Shown here one piece after another: positions 1-5,022 of a stretch of 5,022 nucleotides of DNA. Where the stretch lies: the NCBI GenBank assembly GCA_019137115.1, contig JAGVSV010000075.1, positions 1-5,022 on the forward strand. The letters are read 5' to 3'. The notes under the pieces are model-generated. The model saw nothing but the letters and a program-made list of their open reading frames with translations, was not told the DNA's origin and searched no databases. How positions within the stretch are numbered: position 1 is the stretch's first letter; the number at the start of each line of letters is the position of its first letter. The stretch comes from Bacillota bacterium (GTDB lineage: Bacteria > Bacillota > Clostridia > Christensenellales > Aristaeellaceae). Made by a program: the position numbers and the translations under genes.

Positions 1-1
1 C

Positions 2-796
2 TACTATTCAACCCAGGAAGCCCCCCGGCGCATCTCGCAGTTGAGCAACGCCAACCACATGGGGCGGCTGATCTGCTTTGTGGTGATGGGCGCGCTGGTC
101 ACCTGGTATGCGATCAAGGCCGCGTTCTGGGCGGGGCTGGTCACCGCCGTGATCGCGCTGGTGATGAGCCTTTTTATCCGCGAGGTGCCGCGCAAGCGCG
201 CGCCCATGAACATCAGGCACTTTTTAACCGTCGCGCGGGATGAAAACTTGAAAGCCACATCCATATTGGGCGCGCTGATCCAGGTGATCTCCTTCGGCAC
301 GTTTTATACCTTCACCGTCAACCTGGCGGTGGAATTGAACGCCACCCCGGCGGAGCTGAGCTTCCTCAATATCGCGCTGATGCTGCCGCTGGTGATCGCC
401 AACCTGGTCGCCACCAAGTGGCTGTTCTCGCGCATCGGCGCACGCATGATCATCACGCTGGGCTTTCTGATGGCGGCGCTGTATTGCATGCTGGCGCCGC
501 TGGCCGCCAACATGACCCAGCTGTTTCTGGTACAGGCGCTGGCGGGCATCGGCTTCAGCTTCACGTTCTCGATCCTCCTGGGCCAGTGCGTGCGCACGGT
601 CACCCCGGACATGCGCAGCGTGGGCATGGGCCTGTTCCAGGCCGTGTACGGCGTGGGCATGACCATCGGCCCGGTGCTGATGGGCTACCTGATCCGCTCG
701 TCGGGGCTGAAAAACTCCTATTTTGTGATGGCGGCGGTGTCCCTGCTGTCCGCGTGGCTGGCCTACCGGCTATTGAAGGAGCCCAAACCGGCATAA
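2..796 (+). CDS. Major facilitator superfamily (MFS) transporter, 5'-truncated by window edge
   Basis: This is a multi-spanning inner-membrane transporter; substrate unknown. The frame is open from position 2 with no start, so the N-terminal part lies outside the window and 264 residues remain. A TTG at 41 could start translation but would begin in the middle of a transporter half and has no ribosome binding site, so I treat the gene as partial. The visible part begins just before what looks like transmembrane helix 5 (the stretch ending SNANHMGRLICF resembles the loop before it). Two helices follow, then a basic central cytoplasmic loop (REVPRKRAP), then six hydrophobic segments matching helices 7-12, with Gly-rich helix 11 (VYGVGMTIGPVLMGYL). 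The protein ends KEPKPA. A 12-helix, two-half MFS fold fits a drug, sugar or metabolite exporter/importer; nothing here separates these. The gene is convergent with rex and ends at a shared terminator. Confidence is high for the family and low for any substrate. Confidence 0.9.
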   Translation, partial: YYSTQEAPRRISQLSNANHMGRLICFVVMGALVTWYAIKAAFWAGLVTAVIALVMSLFIREVPRKRAPMNIRHFLTVARDENLKATSILGALIQVISFGTFYTFTVNLAVELNATPAELSFLNIALMLPLVIANLVATKWLFSRIGARMIITLGFLMAALYCMLAPLAANMTQLFLVQALAGIGFSFTFSILLGQCVRTVTPDMRSVGMGLFQAVYGVGMTIGPVLMGYLIRSSGLKNSYFVMAAVSLLSAWLAYRLLKEPKPA

Positions 797-815
797 GGGA
801 AAAGAAAACAAAACA

Positions 816-853
816 AAAACAGGCAGGGTCGTTCGTTGCGCCCTGCCTGTTTT
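816..853. terminator. Bidirectional intrinsic terminator between MFS gene and rex
   Basis: A perfect 13-bp inverted repeat (AAAACAGGCAGGG, 816-828, with its complement at 841-853) encloses a 12-base loop. On the minus strand the stem is followed by a long T-rich run (complement of 801-819), an excellent tail for rex. On the plus strand the tail is the TTTT closing the stem, then GCGG, so termination of the MFS gene is probably weaker. It lies between two convergent stop codons, as expected for a shared terminator. Confidence 0.9.
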
Positions 854-866
854 GCGGCCATCCGGA

Positions 867-1535
867 CTATTTCGTCCAGGGATGCCCCTCGTTGATCACG
901 TCCATCTCGTGCATCCGGAAGCTCAATGCCATCAGGCTGTCCGTCAGGTGCACGTTGATGACCACCACGCCCTCCGGCGGGGTCAGCGTGATGGGCACAA
1001 AGTTCCACACGCCCCTGATCTTGGTGCCGCCCACATGGTCCAGCGTCTGCTGCGCCTCGCTGGCCGGGGTGGCGATCACCACGATGTCCGTCCCCGTTTC
1101 GGCCAGGTACTTTTGCAGCTTTTTGGCGTCCAACACTGGGATCCCGCCGATCTTTTTTCCGATCAGCTTGGGGTCAATGTCAAACAGCGCCGTCACCACA
1201 AACCCGGCTTCCTTGAAGCCCGGGTAGTTGGCCACCGCGCTGCCGATGCGCCCCGCGCCCACGATCACCATCGAATGCTCGCGGTTGATGTCCATGATGT
1301 CGCCGATGCTGTTCTTGAGCATCCCCACCCGGTAGCCCAGCCCCCGCTGCCCAAAGCCGCCGAAGGAATTTAAGTCGTGCCGTATCTGCGAGTCGGTCAG
1401 CCCCATGCGCTCGGCCAGCTTGAAGGACGAAATTTCGGTTAAGCCCTCCTGCTCCAGTTCACTTAGCTGCCGGTAATAGGCCGGCAGGCGGCGCACCAAT
1501 GTCTCGGGCATCCGGTCACTTTTCTTCGCCTGCAT
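867..1535 (-). CDS. rex: Redox-sensing transcriptional repressor Rex
   Basis: Cytoplasmic homodimeric repressor that reads the NADH/NAD+ ratio: NADH binding releases it from DNA, derepressing fermentation and respiration genes (family knowledge). At 222 aa it is close to the usual 205-215, with a slightly longer N-terminus. Residues 1-75 are the winged-helix DNA-binding domain, with the recognition segment SQIRHDLNSFGGFGQRGLGY at 49-68 nearly as in other Gram-positive Rex proteins. The Rossmann domain follows, with the nucleotide-binding loop GAGRIG (93-98) and the acidic strand end FDIDP (118-122). The C-terminal helix (VHLTDSLMALSFRMHE, 195-210) is the domain-swapped dimer element. The ATG at 1535 is preceded by GAGGA four bases upstream. 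The gene is second in a two-gene unit: the upstream stop lies only 7 bases before this start. It ends at the strong hairpin terminator. No canonical TTGTTAA/TTGTGAA-type Rex operator is visible in the window. Confidence 0.97.
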   Translation of the reverse strand: MQAKKSDRMPETLVRRLPAYYRQLSELEQEGLTEISSFKLAERMGLTDSQIRHDLNSFGGFGQRGLGYRVGMLKNSIGDIMDINREHSMVIVGAGRIGSAVANYPGFKEAGFVVTALFDIDPKLIGKKIGGIPVLDAKKLQKYLAETGTDIVVIATPASEAQQTLDHVGGTKIRGVWNFVPITLTPPEGVVVINVHLTDSLMALSFRMHEMDVINEGHPWTK

Positions 1536-1539
1536 GCGT

Positions 1540-1544
1540 TCCTC
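1540..1544 (-). promoter_or_regulatory. Shine-Dalgarno of rex overlapping the stop codon of the upstream gene
   Basis: GAGGA on the minus strand lies 4 bases before the rex ATG. Its first bases are part of the TGA stop (1545-1543) of the preceding gene. A ribosome finishing the first gene would therefore sit on the rex initiation region, which suggests translational coupling. Confidence 0.7.
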
Positions 1545-2220
1545 ACTTTCCCTGCGGCTTCTGGCCGCCCATCGTCATCAAGGTGTCATATTTGTCCTGA
1601 AGGTCGCCCGGGGTGTCCAGCCAGTGCCCGCCGTCGCCGGCGTCGTCATCCAGCGTGCCGTCCAGAAACCCCTGCTCCAGCGCCACGATCAGCACGCCCT
1701 CCCGCGCCTGTTTAAGGTCGGGCAGGTGGGCGAAGTGCATCCTGAGCACCTGGCCGCCCTTGACCTCCACCGCCTGCGCCACGAAGCGGCCGTCAGAGTA
1801 CCTGCCGGCCTCCAATGTGCCGTTGCCATTGTCCAGCGTGAACGTGTCCAGCACGAAGAACAGCTCCGGCGCCGCGAACTTGTAGGATGTCAGCCCAATG
1901 TCCGCCTTGCGCGCTTTCAGGTACTCTCGGGTGCGCAGCGAATGGCCGTACAGGAATTGGCTGTAAGCCTCGTCGTCCATGCCGTAGTAGTCCCGGTAGA
2001 TGCTGCCGCTGGTGTAGGTGACGCCGTCCGCCCCCGTCCAGTCATTGTCGGGGATGCCGTCGGTGTCGCCGGGGAAGAGCAGCGCCTGCTCGTTGCGGCC
2101 CAGCGCCATCTCCTGCCCGCGCGGCGAGCGCACCAGCAAACGGGACACCGGGCCCAGGTTCTGCGCGTCCGCAGTAAAAGTGTACCCCATATTGATCAGG
2201 GTATCCGTTATTTTTCCCAT
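1543..2220 (-). CDS. Unrecognised acidic cytosolic protein, first gene of the rex unit
   Basis: I do not recognise the family of this 225-aa protein. It has no signal peptide and no transmembrane segment, so it is probably cytosolic. It is rich in Asp and Gly, with acidic clusters DTDGIPDND (52-60) and DDDAGDGG (191-198) and a Gly/Asn turn NGNGT (131-135). Alternating hydrophobic strands (ELFFVLDTFTL, 119-129; VEVKGGQVLRMHF, 151-163; EGVLIVALEQGF, 174-185) suggest a mostly beta or alpha/beta fold. It is a real gene: its ATG at 2220 has a perfect AAGGAG (2229-2234) eight bases upstream, the frame is uninterrupted, and its stop overlaps the rex ribosome binding site. Being co-transcribed with rex suggests a role or regulation tied to redox state, but that is inference only. 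The Asp clusters could bind metal or merely be surface acid; no complete EF-hand loop is evident. The leader upstream is structured (see 2250-2294). Confidence 0.85.
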   Translation of the reverse strand: MGKITDTLINMGYTFTADAQNLGPVSRLLVRSPRGQEMALGRNEQALLFPGDTDGIPDNDWTGADGVTYTSGSIYRDYYGMDDEAYSQFLYGHSLRTREYLKARKADIGLTSYKFAAPELFFVLDTFTLDNGNGTLEAGRYSDGRFVAQAVEVKGGQVLRMHFAHLPDLKQAREGVLIVALEQGFLDGTLDDDAGDGGHWLDTPGDLQDKYDTLMTMGGQKPQGK

Positions 2221-2228
2221 GCATACAA

Positions 2229-2234
2229 CTCCTT
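2229..2234 (-). promoter_or_regulatory. Shine-Dalgarno deciding the start of the unknown rex-unit gene
   Basis: AAGGAG on the minus strand is eight bases upstream of the ATG at 2220. No other in-frame start nearby has a comparable site, so this start is well supported. Confidence 0.8.
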
Positions 2235-2249
2235 GCCGTGTCCGAATCT

Positions 2250-2294
2250 ATCCAAACTGCCTTTGCGTACGCCAGGCACTTGGATTTGCCTGGC
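2250..2294 (-). promoter_or_regulatory. Leader hairpin with possible H-type pseudoknot upstream of the rex unit
   Basis: Read on the minus strand, GCCAGGCA (2294-2287) and TGCCTGGC (2278-2271) form a perfect 8-bp stem, extendable in RNA by a U-G and an A-U pair at the base. The 8-base loop contains AUCCAA (2285-2280), exactly complementary to UUGGAU downstream (2255-2250). The connectors would be 1 base, 1 base and 15 bases, which is the geometry of a classical H-type pseudoknot. The element ends about 15 bases before the AAGGAG of the first gene, so it could influence translation or be a ligand-binding leader. The dyad might instead be a protein operator in DNA. The stem is directly seen; the pseudoknot and function are inferred. 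It matches no riboswitch class I can name. Confidence 0.4.
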
Positions 2295-2316
2295 ATGCGG
2301 TATATGTGACAAATCG

Positions 2317-2325
2317 ATAATATCA
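2317..2325 (-). promoter_or_regulatory. Candidate extended -10 promoter of the unknown gene-rex unit
   Basis: On the minus strand TGA-TATTAT matches the extended -10 form TGnTATAAT with one mismatch. The -35 is poor (TTTCCG/TTCCGG at 17-18 bases). Transcription would begin near 2310 and give a leader of about 90 bases that includes the whole hairpin. An alternative promoter uses TTGTGA (2328-2323) as -35 with TATACC (2304-2299) as -10, which would start near the hairpin and cut into it. Reading by eye only. Confidence 0.4.
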
Positions 2326-2378
2326 CAAGACGCGCCCGCCGGAAAGGGAAAATCTGCACGATTTGTGGTGTTTCCAAC

Positions 2379-2406
2379 AAAAACCGCCGGGAACGTCCCC
2401 CGGCGG
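2379..2406 (-). terminator. Intrinsic terminator of the ABC exporter operon
   Basis: CCGCCGGG (2384-2391) and CCCGGCGG (2399-2406) form a perfect 8-bp GC-rich stem with a 7-base loop. On the minus strand it is followed directly by TTTTTG (2383-2378). It lies 28 bases past the permease stop codon and before the promoter region of the next minus-strand unit, so it separates the exporter operon from the rex unit. Confidence 0.85.
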
Positions 2407-2433
2407 CAGTGGTTTTAACGATATTTGGCGAAC

Positions 2434-3696
2434 CTACGCGGTGCGGCGGCGCTCCCTGGTGATCTGTTTGAGCGCGTTGATCAGGCCCTTCTTGTTGCCG
2501 TAGTTGAGCGTGCCCCACCGGTAAATCTTGATGGACAGGTACGCAAACAGCACCAGACAGGCCAGCAGCAGCACGACGGCTGCGATCATCTCCAGCGCGG
2601 GCACCGTCATCAGCGCGCTGCGCAGCGGCATCACCATCATCGAGGTAAACGGGAAGATCGAGCCGATCACGGCGACCAGGCTGTTGGGCACGCTCATGGT
2701 GAACATGGCGATCATGTAGCCTAACATGAACAGGAACTGCACGCTGCCAATGGCGGAGCTCACGTCCTCCACCCGGCTGACGGTGGAGCCCAGCGACGCG
2801 TACAGGAACAGGTACATGATGTACCCGGCCACCGAGAAGAACAGGTACACCGCCAGGTATGTGGGCGTCAGCGTGCCGCCCAGCATCATCAACAGCTCCG
2901 GCGGGTAAAAGCTTTCCGACAGCTTGAAGCCGATGAACCCGCACAGGAAGATCAGCGCCCCTTGCAGCACGCCGGACACGCCGGAGGCAGCCACCTTGCC
3001 CAGGATCAGGCTGCTGGGCCGGGCGGAGGAGATCAGCAGCTCCATGGTTTTGGAGTCCTTCTCCCGCGCGATGACCGTGGAGGTGATCGAGCCATAGGCC
3101 AGCACAATGGTGTACACGATGATCATCATGATCATGGCCAGCATGAAGTTGCTCTGGCTGTTGCGGCCCAGCACCGTCACATTGACCTCGGGCACAAACG
3201 TCTCCACCGCCTGCATCTCGGCCGGGGTGATGCCCTTTTCCTCCAGGAACTTCGCGCGGTGCATCTGGGTCAATATGCCGGTGAGCACCTGGTCCTGGTC
3301 GGACTCCATCTCCCGGTCCAGAAACAGCACGTCCACGGCGGTGTCGCTGTTGACCACCGCGCCCACCTTGATCGTGCGGTCGTTGAGCGCGGCTTCCAGC
3401 GCCGCGCGGTCAGCGTAGTAGTTGGCCTGTTCCAGCCCCAGCGCGCGGGTGAACTCGTCCTCCAGCTCGGGGGAGGCAAACACATAGCCCATGTCCTTGG
3501 TCAGTTTCTCGCCGTGGTCATAGGTCGCGGAAATCACCGTGTCCGGGTCCTTGGGGCTGTCAAACCACGAGATGATACGCGGCAGGCTGCTCACCAGCAG
3601 CGCCGCGATGGCCAGGATCAGCGTGGTGATGCGGGTGCTCTTCTTGCCCAAGAGATTGGTCAATTCATAGTTGAAGATCAGCTTGAAGTTCCTCAT
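2434..3696 (-). CDS. ABC-2 type exporter permease, NatB/YhaP-like
   Basis: Membrane subunit of an ABC exporter. The 420 aa have the NatB/YhaP layout: a short cytoplasmic start, transmembrane helix 1 (about 22-44), a large extracytoplasmic domain (about 45-180) and then a cluster of membrane segments (about 182-208, 236-258, 278-303, 318-335, 338-357, 366-391). The cytoplasmic tail is basic and ends RERRRTA. After the second helix comes the family hallmark REKDSKTMELL (211-221), the coupling helix that contacts the ATPase. The start ATG at 3696 overlaps the ATPase stop as ATGA, so the two proteins are probably made in equal amounts by translational coupling; a weak AAGGTG lies 11 bases upstream. 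Characterised relatives export sodium in Bacillus (NatAB), and others serve antimicrobial or unknown substrates, so the substrate here is open. The closest match I recall by length and layout is B. subtilis YhaP. The gene ends just before a hairpin terminator. Confidence 0.92.
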   Translation of the reverse strand: MRNFKLIFNYELTNLLGKKSTRITTLILAIAALLVSSLPRIISWFDSPKDPDTVISATYDHGEKLTKDMGYVFASPELEDEFTRALGLEQANYYADRAALEAALNDRTIKVGAVVNSDTAVDVLFLDREMESDQDQVLTGILTQMHRAKFLEEKGITPAEMQAVETFVPEVNVTVLGRNSQSNFMLAMIMMIIVYTIVLAYGSITSTVIAREKDSKTMELLISSARPSSLILGKVAASGVSGVLQGALIFLCGFIGFKLSESFYPPELLMMLGGTLTPTYLAVYLFFSVAGYIMYLFLYASLGSTVSRVEDVSSAIGSVQFLFMLGYMIAMFTMSVPNSLVAVIGSIFPFTSMMVMPLRSALMTVPALEMIAAVVLLLACLVLFAYLSIKIYRWGTLNYGNKKGLINALKQITRERRRTA

Positions 3697-4604
3697 TGGT
3701 CATCACGCACCTTTGCTACGAATATGTCGTTCAGGCTCGGCTCATACATGCCAAAGCGCGCCACATGCCAGCCCTGCTGGGCGATGAAGGTCAGGATGTC
3801 CTGCTGGGTGACGTCCTGGTGCGTGTCCAGCACCAAAGTGTCCCCGGTGTGCTCCAGCGTGATGCCCGGGAAGCGCGCGGTGATGGCCTGCCCCACGGCG
3901 GTGTCGTCCATGCCGTCCACGGCCAGCATCAGCTTGTTCTCGCCCATCTGGCGCTTTAATGCCTTCAGGTCGCCGGTCAGGATGATATCGCCCTCATGGA
4001 TCAGCGTCACGTCATCGCACACTTCCTCCACGTAGTTCATCTGGTGGCTGGAGAAGATCACCAGCCGCCCCTTGCTGACCACGTTGGCAATCGCGTCCTT
4101 GAAGATCTGGGAGTTAAGCGGGTCCAGCCCCGAGAACGGCTCGTCCAGAATCAGGATGTCCGGGTCGTTCAAAAACGCCTGCGCGATCTGAATTTTCTGC
4201 TGGTTGCCCTTGGACAGCGTTTCCAGCGGCTTGTTCTTGTACTCGCCCAGCTCGAAGAAATCCACCCACTCATTGGCGCTGCGCACGGCCTCGGCTTTGC
4301 TGGCCCCCCGCAGCTGGGCGAAATACACCAGCTGATCCAGGATCTTGTTCTTCTGGTACATCCCGCGCTCCTCGGGCAGGTAGCCCACGCGGTTCTCGGT
4401 GGCCTTGAACGGCTTGCCGTCCAGCACAAACTCGCCCGCATCCTGATGGAAAACGTCCATCAGGCAGCGGATGGTGGTGGATTTGCCCGCGCCGTTGCGC
4501 CCCAGGAATCCCATCGCGCGCCCGGATACCACGTCAAAGCTCACCCCGTGCAGGATCTCCCGGTCGCCGAAACTCTTGCGGATGTCGCGTATCTCTAACT
4601 TCAT
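3693..4604 (-). CDS. ABC exporter ATP-binding protein, NatA/YhaQ-like
   Basis: Cytoplasmic ATPase that powers the permease encoded next to it. From the ATG at 4604 it has 303 aa. Seen motifs: Walker A GRNGAGKST (35-43), the YLPEERGMY segment (75-83) that stands at the Q-loop in this subfamily, signature LSKGNQQKIQ (130-139, the SKGNQQ form of LSGGQ), Walker B LILDEPFSGLDP (151-162) with catalytic Glu155, and H-loop His187 in SSHQM. All ATPase residues look intact. After about residue 220 comes the C-terminal accessory domain typical of NatA/YhaQ-type subunits (DUF4162-like), ending EPSLNDIFVAKV. The frame stays open upstream to a TTG at 4661, but that has no ribosome binding site and would add 19 residues unlike the family, whereas 4604 is preceded by GGAGGG and begins with the usual MKLEIRDIRKSFG. 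The stop overlaps the permease start by four bases. Confidence 0.95.
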   Translation of the reverse strand: MKLEIRDIRKSFGDREILHGVSFDVVSGRAMGFLGRNGAGKSTTIRCLMDVFHQDAGEFVLDGKPFKATENRVGYLPEERGMYQKNKILDQLVYFAQLRGASKAEAVRSANEWVDFFELGEYKNKPLETLSKGNQQKIQIAQAFLNDPDILILDEPFSGLDPLNSQIFKDAIANVVSKGRLVIFSSHQMNYVEEVCDDVTLIHEGDIILTGDLKALKRQMGENKLMLAVDGMDDTAVGQAITARFPGITLEHTGDTLVLDTHQDVTQQDILTFIAQQGWHVARFGMYEPSLNDIFVAKVRDDQ

Positions 4605-4607
4605 GGT

Positions 4608-4613
4608 CCCTCC
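4608..4613 (-). promoter_or_regulatory. Shine-Dalgarno fixing the start of the ABC ATPase
   Basis: GGAGGG on the minus strand, three bases before ATG 4604 (GGAGG core four bases away). It argues for the internal ATG over the longer TTG-initiated frame from 4661. Confidence 0.8.
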
Positions 4614-4700
4614 AACGATCAGTTTGACGGCAGGTCGCCATCCATGTGACTTTATCACCAATCTTCCGGCAATACTACCGTTCCGCAGCGTCCAACCCCC

Positions 4701-4713
4701 ATCCCGCGGGGAT
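4701..4713. repeat. Small dyad in the divergent control region
   Basis: ATCCC-GCG-GGGAT, arms of five bases around a 3-base centre, between the divergent ATPase and H1-like genes. On the minus strand it lies just downstream of an A/T-rich stretch (4714-4730) containing TAAAAT, a -10-like hexamer without a convincing -35. It might be an operator for the exporter operon, but such short dyads also arise by chance in GC-rich DNA. Confidence 0.25.
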
Positions 4714-4743
4714 TTTAGATATTATTTACACACCCTTCACCGG

Positions 4744-4773
4744 TTGTAAGCACCGGCGGGGCGTGTTTATAAT
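4744..4773 (+). promoter_or_regulatory. Sigma-A-like promoter of the H1-like gene, with a dyad over the -35
   Basis: The -35 is TTGTAA (4744-4749, 4 of 6) and the -10 a perfect TATAAT (4768-4773), separated by 18 bases. The start point would fall near 4780, leaving a leader of about 20 bases. A 5-bp dyad, CCGGT (4740-4744) with ACCGG (4752-4756), brackets the -35 and could be a repressor site. The promoter looks strong and suggests substantial expression. Confidence 0.7.
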
Positions 4774-4801
4774 GTTTCAAGCCAAACAAAGGAGGGATAG
4801 G

Positions 4802-5022
4802 ATGGCCACCGCCAAACCCACCACGGTCAGACAGGTCGAAGCCAGCCTCAAGCAGGTGGACGCAAAGATCGCCAAGTACAAAGGTTACATCGCCAGGCTC
4901 ACCGAGGAAAAGAAGGAACTAAACGCCCTCAAGCGCAAGCTGTCCGCCGCCAAAACCCGCGCGGCCGCCAAAAAAACCACGGCAAAAAAGACCCCCACCA
5001 AAACCCCCGCCGCGAAAAAGAC
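4802..5022 (+). CDS. Small basic coiled-coil protein with histone H1-like tail, 3'-truncated by window edge
   Basis: The first 73 codons are visible; no stop is reached, so the length is unknown. ATG 4802 follows AAGGAGG (4789-4795) at a 6-base spacing, next to a perfect TATAAT promoter. Residues 9-47 form a regular amphipathic coiled coil, with hydrophobic residues at 9, 12, 16, 19, 23, 26, 30, 33, 40, 43 and 47 in 3-4 spacing and many Lys/Glu between. From residue 49 the chain changes abruptly to only Ala, Lys, Thr, Pro and one Arg (25 residues, 8 of them Lys), like the C-terminal tail of histone H1 and bacterial H1-like proteins. The likely role is binding DNA or another polyanion, with the coiled coil giving dimers; this is inference from composition. 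No signal peptide or membrane helix is seen. It could instead be a ribosome- or RNA-associated basic protein. The A-rich codon run (AAA AAA) after residue 56 is unremarkable for such tails. Confidence 0.8.
   Translation, partial: MATAKPTTVRQVEASLKQVDAKIAKYKGYIARLTEEKKELNALKRKLSAAKTRAAAKKTTAKKTPTKTPAAKK

Noticed and set aside
418..1227. Long plus-strand open frame across the MFS gene, terminator and part of rex.
   Set aside because: It crosses a strong terminator, lies in another frame of two well-identified genes, and has His/Gly/Pro/Arg-rich composition typical of GC-rich shadow frames.
2218..2296. Upstream ATG at 2296 (minus strand) in the rex-unit leader, as a leader peptide.
   Set aside because: No ribosome binding site, and its frame runs far into the following gene out of frame; no short peptide with a stop is formed.
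2256..2300. Short matches to the c-di-GMP-I (GEMM) riboswitch: GGCAAAUCC and ACGCAAAGGC on the minus strand.
   Set aside because: The second domain and tetraloop-receptor parts of GEMM are absent, and the strongest stem here pairs different bases from those in GEMM. Likely coincidence.
1534..2418. Plus-strand open frame of 294 codons opposite the unknown gene.
   Set aside because: Antisense shadow: Val/Arg/Gln-rich composition and no ribosome binding site, whereas the minus-strand gene has a perfect AAGGAG and is coupled to rex.
2221..2433. Canonical Rex operator (TTGTTAA or TTGTGAA, 4 bases, inverted copy) for autoregulation.
   Set aside because: No properly spaced pair found by eye; only the widely spaced half-sites listed as a finding.
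2962..4035. Plus-strand open frame of 357 codons opposite the permease and ATPase.
   Set aside because: Antisense shadow of two genes with intact family motifs; His/Gln/Arg-rich translation resembles no protein family.
4605..4661. N-terminal extension of the ABC ATPase starting at a TTG at 4661.
   Set aside because: No ribosome binding site, extra residues not typical of the family, while ATG 4604 has GGAGGG directly upstream.

Overview
The window is about 5 kb of G+C-rich (roughly 60% by eye) chromosomal DNA. It most likely comes from a high-GC member of the Clostridia (Bacillota). The evidence is a Rex repressor with a low-GC-Gram-positive style C-terminus, a two-gene ABC exporter of the NatAB/YhaQP kind, strong GGAGG-type ribosome binding sites, and intrinsic terminators closing each transcription unit. 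The genus cannot be named from sequence alone. I see no insertion sequence, phage gene, tRNA, rRNA or CRISPR array.

Layout, left to right. (1) Positions 2-796 (+): the C-terminal two thirds of a major facilitator superfamily transporter, cut by the window edge. (2) Positions 816-853: a 13-bp-stem terminator shared by this gene and the convergent rex gene. (3) Positions 867-2220 (-): a two-gene unit. An unrecognised acidic cytosolic protein of 225 aa comes first, then rex, the NADH/NAD+-sensing repressor; the first gene's stop codon lies inside the rex ribosome binding site. The leader of this unit (about 2220-2330) holds a strong hairpin whose loop is complementary to a downstream leader segment, so an H-type RNA pseudoknot is possible. 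(4) Positions 2379-2406: the terminator of the next unit. (5) Positions 2434-4604 (-): an ABC-2 exporter, ATPase first and permease second, joined by an ATGA stop/start overlap. (6) Positions 4605-4801: a divergent control region with a good sigma-A-like promoter pointing right and two small dyads. (7) Positions 4802-5022 (+): the first 73 codons of a small basic protein, a heptad coiled coil followed by a Lys/Ala/Thr tail like histone H1. It runs off the window.

No single pathway links all the genes. The strongest functional links are the ATPase-permease pair, and rex with the unknown protein translated just before it, which probably share redox-responsive or housekeeping expression. The least explained parts are the unknown protein with its structured leader and the H1-like protein at the right edge.
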